A DNA stretch of 64,000 bases from contig NZ_QPFB01000001.1 in assembly GCF_004348115.1 (NCBI RefSeq), positions 2,466,773 to 2,530,772 on the forward strand, read 5' to 3'. Below, one piece after another: positions 27,539-36,821 of this stretch. The stretch is from Stenotrophomonas sp. ATCM1_4. GTDB taxonomy: Bacteria > Pseudomonadota > Gammaproteobacteria > Xanthomonadales > Xanthomonadaceae. The translations under genes were made by a program, and so were the position numbers. The notes below the pieces were generated by a model that was given only the letters and a program-made list of their open reading frames with translations, had not been told where the DNA came from and did no database searches. The stretch's first letter is position 1. Each line of letters opens with the position of its first letter.

Positions 27539-28402
27539 ATGACCACGATCATCAGCCCGCGCGTCCACGACCTGGGCGGCTTCCAGGTGCGTCGCGCCGT
27601 CCCCAGCCTGCAGGCGCGCAGCGTGGGGCCGTTCGTGTTCGTGGACCACATGGGGCCGGCGATCTTCACCCCCGGCGAAGGCATCGACGTCCGCCCGCAC
27701 CCGCACATCGGCCTGGCCACGGTCACCTTCCTGTGGGCCGGCCAGATCGGGCACCGCGACACCCTGGGATCGGAGCAGGTCATCCGCCCGGGTGACGTCA
27801 ACTGGATGACCGCCGGGCGTGGCATCGCCCACTCCGAGCGCACCCCGCTGGCCGCGCGCGAACACGAACAGGCCGTACATGGCATGCAGACCTGGGTGGC
27901 GCTGCCCAGGAGCCACGAGGAAACCGACCCGGCCTTCTTCCACTTCGCCGCCGACCAGCTCCCGCAGCAGCGCCGTGACGGCGCCCTGCTGCGTGTCATC
28001 GCCGGGCGCGCCTACGGCGAGGAATCGCCGGTGAAGGTGTTCACCGACACCTTGAACGTCGCCATCGACCTGCAGCCCGGCGCCGAGGTGGACCTGGACA
28101 CCTCGCATGTGCAGCGCGCGCTCTACATCCTGGAAGGCGACGCCCAGCTGGACGGCACCGACATCCCCGCCCGGCACCTGGTCATCCCCGAGGCCAACGC
28201 GCGTGGCCGGCTGCGCGCCAAGACCCCGGTCAAGGCCATGCTGATGGGCGGCGAGCCGCTCGACGGCCCGCGCCACCTGTGGTGGAACTTCGTCTCCAGC
28301 TCCAAGGAACGCATCGAGCAGGCCAAGGACGACTGGAGCAATGGCCGCTTCGGCACCATCCCCGGCGACGACAAGGAGTTCATCCCGCTGCCGGCCCACT
28401 AG
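27539..28402 (+). CDS. Pirin-family bicupin protein
   Basis: 287-aa pirin. The metal site is visible in [15 protein letters not shown] and in GIAHSERTP. The N-terminal cupin is at about 20-125, and the pirin C-terminal cupin follows. RBS AAGGAG lies 6 nt before ATG 27539. Bacterial pirins have reported quercetinase activity or regulatory roles; which applies is unknown. A second pirin is at 29967-30815 and is not a close duplicate. Confidence 0.9.
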   Translation: MTTIISPRVHDLGGFQVRRAVPSLQARSVGPFVFVDHMGPAIFTPGEGIDVRPHPHIGLATVTFLWAGQIGHRDTLGSEQVIRPGDVNWMTAGRGIAHSERTPLAAREHEQAVHGMQTWVALPRSHEETDPAFFHFAADQLPQQRRDGALLRVIAGRAYGEESPVKVFTDTLNVAIDLQPGAEVDLDTSHVQRALYILEGDAQLDGTDIPARHLVIPEANARGRLRAKTPVKAMLMGGEPLDGPRHLWWNFVSSSKERIEQAKDDWSNGRFGTIPGDDKEFIPLPAH

Positions 28403-28488
28403 GCCGGATTAACGAATTCGATACGCAGCAACCAAATTACTTCCGTTATTTTCTGTACGCCCGTTACGGGTCTATCTTGGGGAACATC

Positions 28489-29208
28489 ATGAGCATGGGT
28501 AAACGACTGGCAGCCGAATTCCTCGGCACCTTCTGGCTGGTCCTGGGCGGCTGCGGCAGCGCCGTGCTGGCCGCCAATTTCGGCGGTGACGGCAATCCGC
28601 TGGGGATCGGCTTCGTCGGCGTCGCACTGGCCTTCGGCCTCACCGTACTGACCGGCGCCTATGCGTTCGGCCATGTTTCCGGCGCGCACTTCAACCCGGC
28701 GGTGAGCATCGGCCTGTGGGCCGGCGGGCGCTTCTCCGGCAAGGACCTGCTGCCCTACATCGTGGCCCAGGTGCTCGGCGGCATCGTCGCGGCCTTCATC
28801 CTGCTGCAGATCGCCCAGGGCAACCCGAGCTTCGTGATCGATGGCAGCCAGGCCGGCGCGTTCGCCAGCAATGGCTACGGCGCGCTGTCGCCGGGCGGCT
28901 ACACCGTCGCGGCCGCCTTCCTGTGCGAAGTGGTGCTGACCGCGGTGTTCCTGGTGGTGATCATGGGCGCCACCCATGGCCGTGCGCCGGCGGGCTTCGC
29001 CCCGATCGCCATTGGCCTGGCCCTGACCCTGATCCACCTGATCAGCATCCCGGTCACCAACACCTCGGTGAACCCGGCCCGCTCCACCGCGGTGGCGGTG
29101 TTTGCCGGCTCCGGCGCGCTGAGCCAGCTGTGGCTGTTCTGGGTCGCCCCGATCCTGGGCGCCCTGATCGGCGGCCTGGCCTACAAGTGGATCGGCAGCG
29201 ACAAGTAA
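28489..29208 (+). CDS. aqpZ: Aquaporin Z
   Basis: 239-aa water channel. Both NPA boxes are present, [11 protein letters not shown] and [10 protein letters not shown], with [18 protein letters not shown] at the N-terminus and six TM segments. ATG 28489 is preceded by TTGGGGA. A T-rich terminator follows 25 bp after the stop. Confidence 0.96.
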   Translation: MSMGKRLAAEFLGTFWLVLGGCGSAVLAANFGGDGNPLGIGFVGVALAFGLTVLTGAYAFGHVSGAHFNPAVSIGLWAGGRFSGKDLLPYIVAQVLGGIVAAFILLQIAQGNPSFVIDGSQAGAFASNGYGALSPGGYTVAAAFLCEVVLTAVFLVVIMGATHGRAPAGFAPIAIGLALTLIHLISIPVTNTSVNPARSTAVAVFAGSGALSQLWLFWVAPILGALIGGLAYKWIGSDK

Positions 29209-29233
29209 GCCGCCCTTCCCGCACCACCCGACA

Positions 29234-29262
29234 AAACGGCCCCGCATGGGGCCGTTTCTTTT
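29234..29262 (+). terminator. rho-independent terminator of aqpZ
   Basis: Perfect 10-bp stem AAACGGCCCC / GGGGCCGTTT, loop GCAT, followed by CTTTT. Confidence 0.85.
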
Positions 29263-29440
29263 GTAACCAACCATCCTTTGCATACGGTGGCACTTCTGTA
29301 ATACCGTCGGTACCAGCCGCCGAACATGAAGGGAACATGAAGGGCGAAGGGGATCAACGCCCACGGCCGGCAACGCTTTCAACTCTGTCCAAACAACCAT
29401 CGTCGGCGCCGTCCGGCCGATGTTTCATGGGGAATGTGAA

Positions 29441-29905
29441 GTGAAGACCGCCTGTTTCGTTTCCGCAGCACTGCTGCTCGCCGCCAGCGCCACCGCCGCC
29501 GCGCAAAGCACCGCGCAATGCCCTTCCCTGCCCTCGGACAGTGGCCTGCACTGGGAACAGCAGGCGCAGACCGACTTCATCGTCTGCAAGGCCACCACCG
29601 AAGACGGCCGTCCGGTGCTCAACATGATGCTGACCCCGCGTGATCCGGACATGCTGCTCAACCGCTCGTTGCGCGCGGAGAAGGGCAGCTTCGCCGGCGA
29701 GAGCCTGCATTGGTACAAGCTGGACATGGGCGGCCGCGACCTGCCGGGGCTGGAGTCGCGCCGCATCACCGTGGTCAAGCTGGACAAGAACCGCTACGCG
29801 CAGATCTGGATCGATGCGGCCGATACCGGCGAACTGGGCAACCTGCAGGCACTCACGCAGACGTTGAACCTCAACCCGTCGACACTGGCCGGCGGCGACC
29901 ACTGA
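29441..29905 (+). CDS. Small secreted protein of unknown function
   Basis: 154-aa protein with signal peptide read as MKTACFVSAALLLAASATAA (cleavage near AAAQS). The start is GTG 29441 with TGGGGA about 9 nt upstream; the ATG 7 codons earlier gives a poorer n-region. Two cysteines in the mature part (QCPSLP, FIVCKA) could form a disulfide. No domain recognised. Standing alone between aqpZ and a convergent pirin. Confidence 0.65.
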   Translation: MKTACFVSAALLLAASATAAAQSTAQCPSLPSDSGLHWEQQAQTDFIVCKATTEDGRPVLNMMLTPRDPDMLLNRSLRAEKGSFAGESLHWYKLDMGGRDLPGLESRRITVVKLDKNRYAQIWIDAADTGELGNLQALTQTLNLNPSTLAGGDH

Positions 29906-29966
29906 GGCCGCCTCCCGGCGATGACCGCGGGCACCGGCAAGGCCGGCGTCCGCGGCGCTGTCCGCT

Positions 29967-30815
29967 TCAGAACTTGCCGTCCTGGTAATCGGCGAAGGCC
30001 TGCATCAGCTCCTCGCGGGTGCTCATCACGAACGGGCCATACCGGGCCACCGGCTCGCGCAGTGGCTTGCCCGCCACCAGGATCAGGCGCGCGCCCTGGC
30101 TGCCACCTTCGACGCTGAGCTGGCGGCCGCCGCCCAGCACCGCCAGGGTCTGCGTGGCAACCGGCTGGCGCTGCGCGCCGTCGCCGAACAACGCCTGCCC
30201 TTCGAACACGTAGGCGAACACATTGTGTCCCTCCGGCAACGGGACGGACCAGCGCGCTCCGGCAGCCAGCTCGATGTCCAGGTACAGCGGCTCGGTGGCC
30301 GGCTGCCGGATCGGCCCGGTCACCTCGCCCACCTGCCCGGCGATGACCTTCAGGGTGACGCCTTCGGCCGGCGTGGCCTGCGGAATGCGATCCGGGGCGA
30401 ACTCCTGGTAGGCCGGGGCCACCATCTTCTCGCGCGCCGGAAGGTTCACCCACAACTGGAAGCCACGCATCCGCCCCGATTCCTGCTCGGGCATCTCCGA
30501 GTGCACGACACCGCGGCCGGCGGTCATCCACTGCACGCTGCCGGAGGTCAGCAGGCCTTCGTTGCCATGGTTGTCGCGGTGGCGCATGCGGCCATCCAGC
30601 ATGTAGGTGACCGTCTCGAAGCCACGGTGCGGATGGGAGGGAAAGCCGGCCAGGTAGTCTTCCGCACGGTCCGTGCCGAACTCGTCGAGCATCAGGAACG
30701 GGTCCAGGTCCGGCAGGTCCTGCGTGCCGATCACCCGGGTCAGGCGCACGCCCGCACCGTCGGAGGTGGGCATGCCCCGCAGGGCGCGCAGTACACGGGC
30801 ATTGTCATCGCTCAT
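29967..30815 (-). CDS. Pirin-family bicupin protein
   Basis: 282-aa pirin with the metal-site motifs FPSHPHRGFETVTYML and GVVHSEMPE, close to the YhhW/quercetinase group. ATG 30815 has the strong RBS AAGGAGGT 5 nt upstream, which rules out the longer opening to 30950. Convergent with the small secreted protein. Confidence 0.92.
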   Translation of the reverse strand: MSDDNARVLRALRGMPTSDGAGVRLTRVIGTQDLPDLDPFLMLDEFGTDRAEDYLAGFPSHPHRGFETVTYMLDGRMRHRDNHGNEGLLTSGSVQWMTAGRGVVHSEMPEQESGRMRGFQLWVNLPAREKMVAPAYQEFAPDRIPQATPAEGVTLKVIAGQVGEVTGPIRQPATEPLYLDIELAAGARWSVPLPEGHNVFAYVFEGQALFGDGAQRQPVATQTLAVLGGGRQLSVEGGSQGARLILVAGKPLREPVARYGPFVMSTREELMQAFADYQDGKF

Positions 30816-31051
30816 GGGAAACCTCCTTGCAGAAGATCCGACAATGGCGGCCAGGCCCGCAGCCGCCAACAGCCAGCACTGCAACCGATTGTTCCAGATC
30901 GGCGACGGCAGCAGGCAAGCGACCCGCGCAGTCAGTTTCGGGCCGGACATTTCCCTAAGACCAAAGTCGAATCCGCTTCACCTGCCGTACACATTGACCC
31001 CCGGCGTGCATGGGTAGACCCTTGGATCCATTACCCCTGCGAGGCGACTCG

Positions 31052-33118
31052 ATGAAAGGTTTCTCCAAAGCCGGATGGGCAGTGCTGTCCCTGATCGGTG
31101 CTTTCTGTCTGGGCGTCGTGGCGCTACGTCGCGGCGAACACATCAATGCCCTGTGGATCGTGGTCGCGGCGGTCTCGCTGTATCTGGTCGCCTTCCGCTA
31201 CTACGGCCTTTTCATCGCCAACAAGGTGCTGGGGGTTGATCCCACCCGCGCCACGCCCGCCATCCTCAACAACGATGGCCTGGACTACGTGCCCACCAAC
31301 AAGCACGTGCTGTTCGGCCACCACTTCGCCGCCATCGCCGGCGCCGGCCCGCTGGTCGGCCCGGTGCTGGCCGCGCAGATGGGCTACCTGCCCGGCACGC
31401 TGTGGCTGATCGCCGGCGTGGTGCTGGCCGGCGCGGTGCAGGACTTCATGATCCTGTTCATCTCCAGCCGCCGGAACGGCCGCTCGCTGGGCGACCTGGT
31501 GCGCGAGGAAATGGGCCAGGTGCCCGGCACCATCGCGCTGTTCGGCGTCTTCATGATCATGATCATCATCCTGGCGGTGCTGGCGATGATCGTGGTGAAG
31601 GCATTGGAGGGCAGCCCATGGGGCATGTTCACCGTCATCGCGACGATGCCCATCGCCATCCTGATGGGCGTGTACATGCGCTACATCCGCCCCGGCAAGA
31701 TCGGCGAGATCTCGGTGGTCGGCCTGGTGCTGCTGCTGGCCGCGATCTGGTACGGCGGCAAGGTCGCCGCCGACCCGGTGATGGGCCCGATGTTCACCTT
31801 CACCGGCGTGCAGATCACCTGGATGCTGATCGGCTACGGCTTCGTCGCCGCGGTGCTGCCGGTGTGGCTGCTGCTGGCCCCGCGCGACTACCTGTCCACC
31901 TTCCTCAAGATCGGCACCATCGTCGGCCTGGCGATCGGCATCCTGATCGTCATGCCGGAGCTGAAGATGCCGGCGCTGACCCAGTTCACCGACGGCACCG
32001 GCCCGGTGTGGAAGGGCAGCATGTTCCCGTTCCTGTTCATCACCATCGCCTGTGGTGCGGTGTCCGGCTTCCATGCGCTGATCAGCTCGGGCACCACGCC
32101 CAAGCTGCTGGCCAATGAAGGCCACGCCGCCTACATCGGTTACGGCGGCATGCTGATGGAATCGTTCGTGGCCATCATGGCCATGGTCGCCGCCTCGATC
32201 ATCGAGCCGGGCATCTACTTCGCGATGAACAGCCCGGCCGCCATCATCGGCACCGACGTCGTGCACGCCGCGCAGGTGGTATCCAACTGGGGCTTCACCA
32301 TCACCCCGGAGCAGCTGACCAGCACCGCCGCGGAAATTGGCGAGCACTCCATCCTGTCGCGCGCCGGCGGCGCACCGACGCTGGCCGTGGGCATCGCGCA
32401 GATCCTGCACGCAGTCTTGCCGGGCGACGGCATGATGGCGTTCTGGTACCACTTCGCCATCCTGTTCGAAGCGCTGTTCATCCTGACCGCGGTCGATGCC
32501 GGTACCCGTTCGGGCCGCTTCATGCTGCAGGACCTGCTGGGCAACTTCGTGCCGGCCCTGCGCCGCACCGACTCGTGGGTGGCCAGCTTCATCGCCACCG
32601 GTGGCTGCGTGGCGCTGTGGGGCTACTTCCTGTACCAGGGCGTGACCGATCCGCTGGGCGGCATCAACATGCTGTGGCCGCTGTTCGGCATCGCCAACCA
32701 GATGCTGGCCGGCGTGGCGCTGCTGCTGTGCACCGTAGTGCTGTTCAAGATGAAGAAGGGCAAGTACGCCTGGGTGCCGCTGCTGCCGGCCATCTGGCTG
32801 CTGATCTGCACCGTGGCTGCCGGCTTCATCAAGATCTTCTCCAACGAGCCGGCGGTGGGCTTCATGGCCCAGGCACACAAGTACCGTGATGCCATCGCCG
32901 CCGGCAACCTGCTGCCGCCGTCGAAGAACTTCGACCAGATGCAGCAGGTGATGGTGAACAACTACATCAATGCCGGCCTGACCGCGCTGTTCCTGTTCGT
33001 GGTGTTCGCGGTGCTGGTGTACTCGATCAAAACCATCCGCCAGGCCCGTCGTTCGCCGGTGCGCACCGACCACGAAACGCCGTACGTGGCACTGAAGCCG
33101 CACGAGGTGGACCTGTAA
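31052..33118 (+). CDS. cstA: Carbon starvation protein CstA (peptide/pyruvate transporter family)
   Basis: 688-aa polytopic membrane protein with about 18 hydrophobic segments. The CstA core includes [20 protein letters not shown] near residue 75 and [20 protein letters not shown]. The family imports peptides or pyruvate under carbon limitation. ATG 31052 has GCGAGG upstream; the opening from 31010 is rejected on that basis. It is coupled to the next small gene by TAATG. Confidence 0.94.
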   Translation: MKGFSKAGWAVLSLIGAFCLGVVALRRGEHINALWIVVAAVSLYLVAFRYYGLFIANKVLGVDPTRATPAILNNDGLDYVPTNKHVLFGHHFAAIAGAGPLVGPVLAAQMGYLPGTLWLIAGVVLAGAVQDFMILFISSRRNGRSLGDLVREEMGQVPGTIALFGVFMIMIIILAVLAMIVVKALEGSPWGMFTVIATMPIAILMGVYMRYIRPGKIGEISVVGLVLLLAAIWYGGKVAADPVMGPMFTFTGVQITWMLIGYGFVAAVLPVWLLLAPRDYLSTFLKIGTIVGLAIGILIVMPELKMPALTQFTDGTGPVWKGSMFPFLFITIACGAVSGFHALISSGTTPKLLANEGHAAYIGYGGMLMESFVAIMAMVAASIIEPGIYFAMNSPAAIIGTDVVHAAQVVSNWGFTITPEQLTSTAAEIGEHSILSRAGGAPTLAVGIAQILHAVLPGDGMMAFWYHFAILFEALFILTAVDAGTRSGRFMLQDLLGNFVPALRRTDSWVASFIATGGCVALWGYFLYQGVTDPLGGINMLWPLFGIANQMLAGVALLLCTVVLFKMKKGKYAWVPLLPAIWLLICTVAAGFIKIFSNEPAVGFMAQAHKYRDAIAAGNLLPPSKNFDQMQQVMVNNYINAGLTALFLFVVFAVLVYSIKTIRQARRSPVRTDHETPYVALKPHEVDL

Positions 33119-33342
33119 TGGGCACCGAGCTGGTCCCCGTCGGCCAGTACCAGACGTTCCGCCGCACCTGGCGGCGTCTGGTACAGACCGCACGCCTGTG
33201 CTGCGGGGTACCGGATTACGACAACTACGTCCGGCACATGCAGGAGAAGCATCCCGACCGCGAGGTCATGGATTACAAGACCTTCTTCCGCGAGCGCCAG
33301 GAGGCCCGGTTCGGTGGCAAGCGGGGTTTCCGCTGTTGTTGA
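33118..33342 (+). CDS. ybdD: YbdD/YjiX-family small protein (DUF466)
   Basis: 74-aa protein with the family signature [20 protein letters not shown]. Its ATG shares one base with the cstA stop (TAATG), so it is translated with cstA. It is the usual partner of CstA and BtsT-type transporters; its molecular role is not settled. Confidence 0.93.
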   Translation: MGTELVPVGQYQTFRRTWRRLVQTARLCCGVPDYDNYVRHMQEKHPDREVMDYKTFFRERQEARFGGKRGFRCC

Positions 33343-33363
33343 ACGAATGATGTTGGAGCAATG

Positions 33364-33396
33364 AAAAAGGCGGAGCCCATGGGCTCCGCCTTTTTC
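33364..33396 (+). terminator. rho-independent terminator of cstA-ybdD
   Basis: Perfect 15-bp stem AAAAAGGCGGAGCCC / GGGCTCCGCCTTTTT with a 2-nt central gap, ending in TTTTTC. The A-run on the other arm could make it work in both directions. Confidence 0.85.
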
Positions 33397-33493
33397 GTGG
33401 GAGCGGCCTTGGCCGCGAAGCCGCTGGACGGTCAGATTGCCGCTGTTCCGGCCGCTGCGAGGTTCCCTGCCTCGCGACCGAGGTCGTTCCTAC
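33397..33493. repeat. inverted pair of REP-like palindromes
   Basis: GTGGGAGCGGCCTTGGCCGC at 33397 onward and the inverted copy CTCGCGACCGAGGTCGTTCC near 33471-33490, 50 bp apart, between the cstA-ybdD terminator and the convergent DUF819 gene. Confidence 0.6.
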
Positions 33494-33544
33494 CGCGCGA
33501 CCTCTTGCCGGTGGCGCCGAATCCTGCCCCCGCTCCAGTGCCGA

Positions 33545-34795
33545 TCAGGCGCCGGCCATCCACTTGAGCATCAGGCCGGTCATATACGCGATGACCGTGC
33601 CGGTCGCGTAGCCCACGGTGCCCAGCAGCACGCCCACCGGTGCCAGGGTCGGGTGGAACGCCGCAGCGACCACCGGGGCCGATGCCGCTGCACCGATGTT
33701 GCCCTGCGAGCCAATGGCGAAGAAGAACAACGGCGTGCGCAGCAGGCGGCCGACCAGGTACAGCAGGCCGATGTGCACGCCCATCCAGATCACGCCCAGC
33801 AGGAACAGCCACGGACGGTCGACCAGCGACAACAGGTCCATCTGCATGCCGATGCAGGCGATCAGGAAGTACAGGAACAGGGTGCCGATCTTCGAGGCGC
33901 CCGCCGCTTCCAGGTTGCGGGCCCGGGTGAAGCTCAGGCCCAGGCCGATCAAGGTCGACAGCATCACCACCCAGACGAAGGCCGAGTTCAACGAGGCCTT
34001 GCTGGCCCAGCTGACGTTCTCGCCGAACCACGTGGCCAGCGGCGTAGCCAGGGCATGCGCCAGACCGACCACGCCCAGGCCGACACCGACGATCACCATC
34101 AGGTCGGTCAGGCTCGGATTGCGCGCGCTCCTGGCTTCGTATTCGGCGATGCGCCGCTTCATGTCATCGATGGCCGAGGTATCGGCACCGGTACGCGCAT
34201 CGATGGCCTGCGAACGGCCGGCCAGCCACAACAGGATCGCCATCCACAGGCTGGCGCAGGCCACATCGACCACGGCGAACTGGCCGAAGGTGGTGGCATC
34301 GACGTTGAAGGTCTCGCGCATGGCGGCCATGTTGGCGCCGCCGCCGATCCAGCTGCCGGCCAGTGCGGCCATGCCGGCCCAGGTGTCACCGGCCACGGTT
34401 TCCGGGTGGATCAGCTTCATGACCTGGAACGACACCGCCGCACCGAGCACGATGCCGACGGTGCCGGTGACGAACATGACCAACAGCTTCGGCCCGAGGC
34501 GGATGATGCCCTTCAGGTCGATGGACAGGGTCAGCAACACCAGCGCGGCCGGCAGCAGCACGTCACGGGCAATGGGGTTGTAGAGCTTGGTGCCATGGCC
34601 GTCGATCAGGCCGACGGTGTTGTAGATGGCCGGGATGAAGTAGCACAGCAGCAGTGCCGGCACCCAGGTGAATACCTTCCGCCAGAAGGCGGTGGGCCCG
34701 CTGGCCAACCAGAAGATCAATGCCAGCGTGGCGGCGATCAGGCCAAGGCCGACGATGTCATTGGTGATGATGGCGGTGGAGCTTTCGGTCGGCAT
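33545..34795 (-). CDS. DUF819 family membrane protein, copy A
   Basis: 416-aa polytopic protein with about 11-12 TM segments. DUF819 signatures: LLLCYFIPAIYNTVGLIDG, LPAALVLLTLSIDLKGI and AGSWIGGGANMAAM. It belongs to a poorly characterised transporter family distantly like glutamate/carboxylate carriers. ATG 34795 has AGGAAC upstream. It is the downstream member of a tandem pair with the gene at 35002-36255, but a terminator lies between them, so it probably has its own promoter. Confidence 0.85.
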   Translation of the reverse strand: MPTESSTAIITNDIVGLGLIAATLALIFWLASGPTAFWRKVFTWVPALLLCYFIPAIYNTVGLIDGHGTKLYNPIARDVLLPAALVLLTLSIDLKGIIRLGPKLLVMFVTGTVGIVLGAAVSFQVMKLIHPETVAGDTWAGMAALAGSWIGGGANMAAMRETFNVDATTFGQFAVVDVACASLWMAILLWLAGRSQAIDARTGADTSAIDDMKRRIAEYEARSARNPSLTDLMVIVGVGLGVVGLAHALATPLATWFGENVSWASKASLNSAFVWVVMLSTLIGLGLSFTRARNLEAAGASKIGTLFLYFLIACIGMQMDLLSLVDRPWLFLLGVIWMGVHIGLLYLVGRLLRTPLFFFAIGSQGNIGAAASAPVVAAAFHPTLAPVGVLLGTVGYATGTVIAYMTGLMLKWMAGA

Positions 34796-34823
34796 ATGTC
34801 CGGTTCCTGTCGATCGAATGAGA

Positions 34824-34851
34824 ATAAAAACGCCACGTTGGGAACGTGGCG
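34824..34851 (-). terminator. rho-independent terminator of DUF819 copy B
   Basis: Stem CGCCACGTT / AACGTGGCG, GGG loop, followed on the minus strand by TTTTTATTC. Confidence 0.8.
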
Positions 34852-34968
34852 TGGGAGCGTGGAGCCTAGCATGGGGCAACTGCTGAATGCGCACTCGGCA
34901 GCAGTGGCCCCCGCCGCGAAGCAGCCGTTATCCCGGCTATCGCATGAGTGATATCGGGGAGTCCATCT

Positions 34969-34993
34969 GCTTCGCGGGCGAGCCCGCTCCTGC
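34969..34993 (-). repeat. REP-like palindrome
   Basis: The reverse complement reads GCAGGAGCGGGCTCGCCCGC then GAAGC; GTAGGAGC-family copy just after the stop of DUF819 copy B. Confidence 0.6.
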
Positions 34994-35001
34994 GAATGTG
35001 G

Positions 35002-36255
35002 TCAGCCTGCGCCGGCCATGGCGCGCAGGGCGATGCCCACCGCATAGGCGGCACCGGTGCCGACCGCATAGCCCAGCGTGCCGAGCAGCACGCCCACCGG
35101 CGCCAGTGCCGGGTGGAACGCCGAGGCCAGCACCGGCGCCGAGGCCGGGCCACCGATGTTGCTCTGCGAGGCGATCGCGAAATAGAAGAACGGCACGCGC
35201 AGCAGCTTGCCCACCCCCCACAGCAGCACGATGTGCACCCCGATCCAGATCACGCCCAGCGCGAACAGCCAGGGCTTCTCCAGCAGCGCCAGCAGGTCCA
35301 TCTGCATGCCGATGCAGGCGATCAGGAAGTACAGGAACATCGACCCCCATTTGGACGCGCCCACGCCTTCCAGTTCGCGGGCCCGGGTGAAGCTCAAGCC
35401 CAGGCCGATGAACGTGGCCAGCAGCACCACCCAGACGAACGGCTTGTCCAGGCTCACCGAGGCCGACCATGCAAAGGTGGCACCGAACCAACCCGACAGC
35501 GGGCCGGCCAAGGCATGTGCGATGGCCACCGTGCCGAAGGCCACGCCCGCCATCACCATCAGGTCACCCAGGGCCGGGATGCGCGCGTGCTGGGCCTGGT
35601 AGTTGGCCACGCGGTCACGCAGGTCATCCAGGGCAGTCGTATCGGCGCCACTGTGCTTGTCCAGCGCCGGGGCCCGTGCGGCGAAGAAGATCAGCACCGC
35701 CATCCACACGTACCCCACGCCGACATCCACCACCGCGAACTGGCCGAAGGTGGTCGCATCGACCTCGAAGATCTCCTTCATCGCCAGCATGTTGGCGCCA
35801 CCACCGATCCAGCTGCCGGCCAACGCCGCCATGCCGCCCCAGGTGCCACCGGCAACGGTGTCCGGATGCACCCAGGACATCACCTGGAAGGCCACCAGCG
35901 CGCCGAGCATGATGCTCAACACCGCCGCCACGTACATGGCCAGCATCTTCCAGCCCAGGCCGAGGATGCCCTTCAGGTCGATGGACAGGGTCAGCAGCAC
36001 CAGCGCCGCCGGCAGGAACACATCGCGGGCGATGGGGTTGTAGAGCTTGGTGGTTTCGCCGTCGATCAGCCCGAAGGTGTTGTAGACCCCGGGAATGAAG
36101 TAGCACAGCAACAGCGCCGGCACGAAACTGTAGAACTTCCTGAGCAGGCGGTTGCTGCTGCCGGACGTCCAGAAAATCACCCCCAGCGTGGCGGCGATCA
36201 GGCCGAACACGATGATGTCGTTGCTGATGAGCGCACCGGTTGCGGCTGCCGTCAT
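35002..36255 (-). CDS. DUF819 family membrane protein, copy B
   Basis: 417-aa paralogue of the downstream copy, aligned almost end to end by eye (LLLCYFIPGVYNTFGLIDGE, AGSWIGGGANMLAMKEIFEV, FLIACIGMQMDLLALLEKPW). The cytosolic loop near residue 210 differs most. Tandem retention suggests divergence of substrate or expression. ATG 36255 lies in MTAAATGALISND. Function unknown beyond probable secondary transport. Confidence 0.85.
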   Translation of the reverse strand: MTAAATGALISNDIIVFGLIAATLGVIFWTSGSSNRLLRKFYSFVPALLLCYFIPGVYNTFGLIDGETTKLYNPIARDVFLPAALVLLTLSIDLKGILGLGWKMLAMYVAAVLSIMLGALVAFQVMSWVHPDTVAGGTWGGMAALAGSWIGGGANMLAMKEIFEVDATTFGQFAVVDVGVGYVWMAVLIFFAARAPALDKHSGADTTALDDLRDRVANYQAQHARIPALGDLMVMAGVAFGTVAIAHALAGPLSGWFGATFAWSASVSLDKPFVWVVLLATFIGLGLSFTRARELEGVGASKWGSMFLYFLIACIGMQMDLLALLEKPWLFALGVIWIGVHIVLLWGVGKLLRVPFFYFAIASQSNIGGPASAPVLASAFHPALAPVGVLLGTLGYAVGTGAAYAVGIALRAMAGAG

Positions 36256-36469
36256 CGTCTATCCCCTTTGTCACATGAGCGCGGGCAAGCCCCCTGCCCG
36301 AATGAGAAAACCTGCAGCGGGACCGCTCCGGTCAGGAAGACAGGGATTGCGCAGGACCAACCACCACGGCGACTCCCTCGCCCCTGCCCAGCCCCTCCGG
36401 GCGGGCAGGACACTACTTCCGCTTCACCGCCAGGCTGGCGGCATTCCCCCCACACGCTCCACCGCGCGG

Positions 36470-36709
36470 CTAAACGCCCTGCACGATGGTCGCACGCTGG
36501 CGCGCATGCTCGGCCTCGCTGGTCAGGCCTTCGGCCTTGAGCGCGTCGAGTTGCCGCAGGCGCTCGGCCACCGATGGCAGCGCTGCCGCGGGTGTTGCGG
36601 TGCCCCTTGCCGAGCGTGTCACCCACCAGATCACCACGCCGAGCAGGCCGACGCCTCCTCCCAGGAACACCAACAGGACCAACAGATGCCAGATGCTGAA
36701 AGAACCCAC
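36470..36709 (-). CDS. Small membrane protein with SHOCT domain
   Basis: 79-aa protein: one TM helix (IWHLLVLLVFLGGGVGLLGV), a short linker, then a C-terminal SHOCT helix-turn (VAERLRQLDALKAEGLTSEA). GTG 36709 with AGGGAGA about 8 nt upstream is taken as start; the ATG at 36769 adds an unlikely N-terminus. SHOCT domains mediate oligomerisation; the role here is unknown. Confidence 0.6.
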   Translation of the reverse strand: MGSFSIWHLLVLLVFLGGGVGLLGVVIWWVTRSARGTATPAAALPSVAERLRQLDALKAEGLTSEAEHARQRATIVQGV

Positions 36710-36783
36710 GTTCCGCGTCTCCCTGGAAAACCGATGGCAAGCGACCGGAAGGCTAGCGCAACGCGGCACATGACATCAAAACG

Positions 36784-36810
36784 AAAGGGCGCGCCAACGG
36801 CGCGCCCTTT
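36784..36810 (-). terminator. rho-independent terminator of the S9 peptidase gene
   Basis: 12-bp perfect stem AAAGGGCGCGCC / GGCGCGCCCTTT with a 3-nt loop, followed on the minus strand by CGTTTTGATG, 11 bp after the stop. Confidence 0.75.
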
Positions 36811-36821
36811 CCTGCGACGGA

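Noticed and set aside
31124..33193. 689-codon open frame antisense to cstA
   Set aside because: Rich in His, Gln, Asp and Arg with no domain; a typical high-GC shadow of a strong membrane-protein gene.
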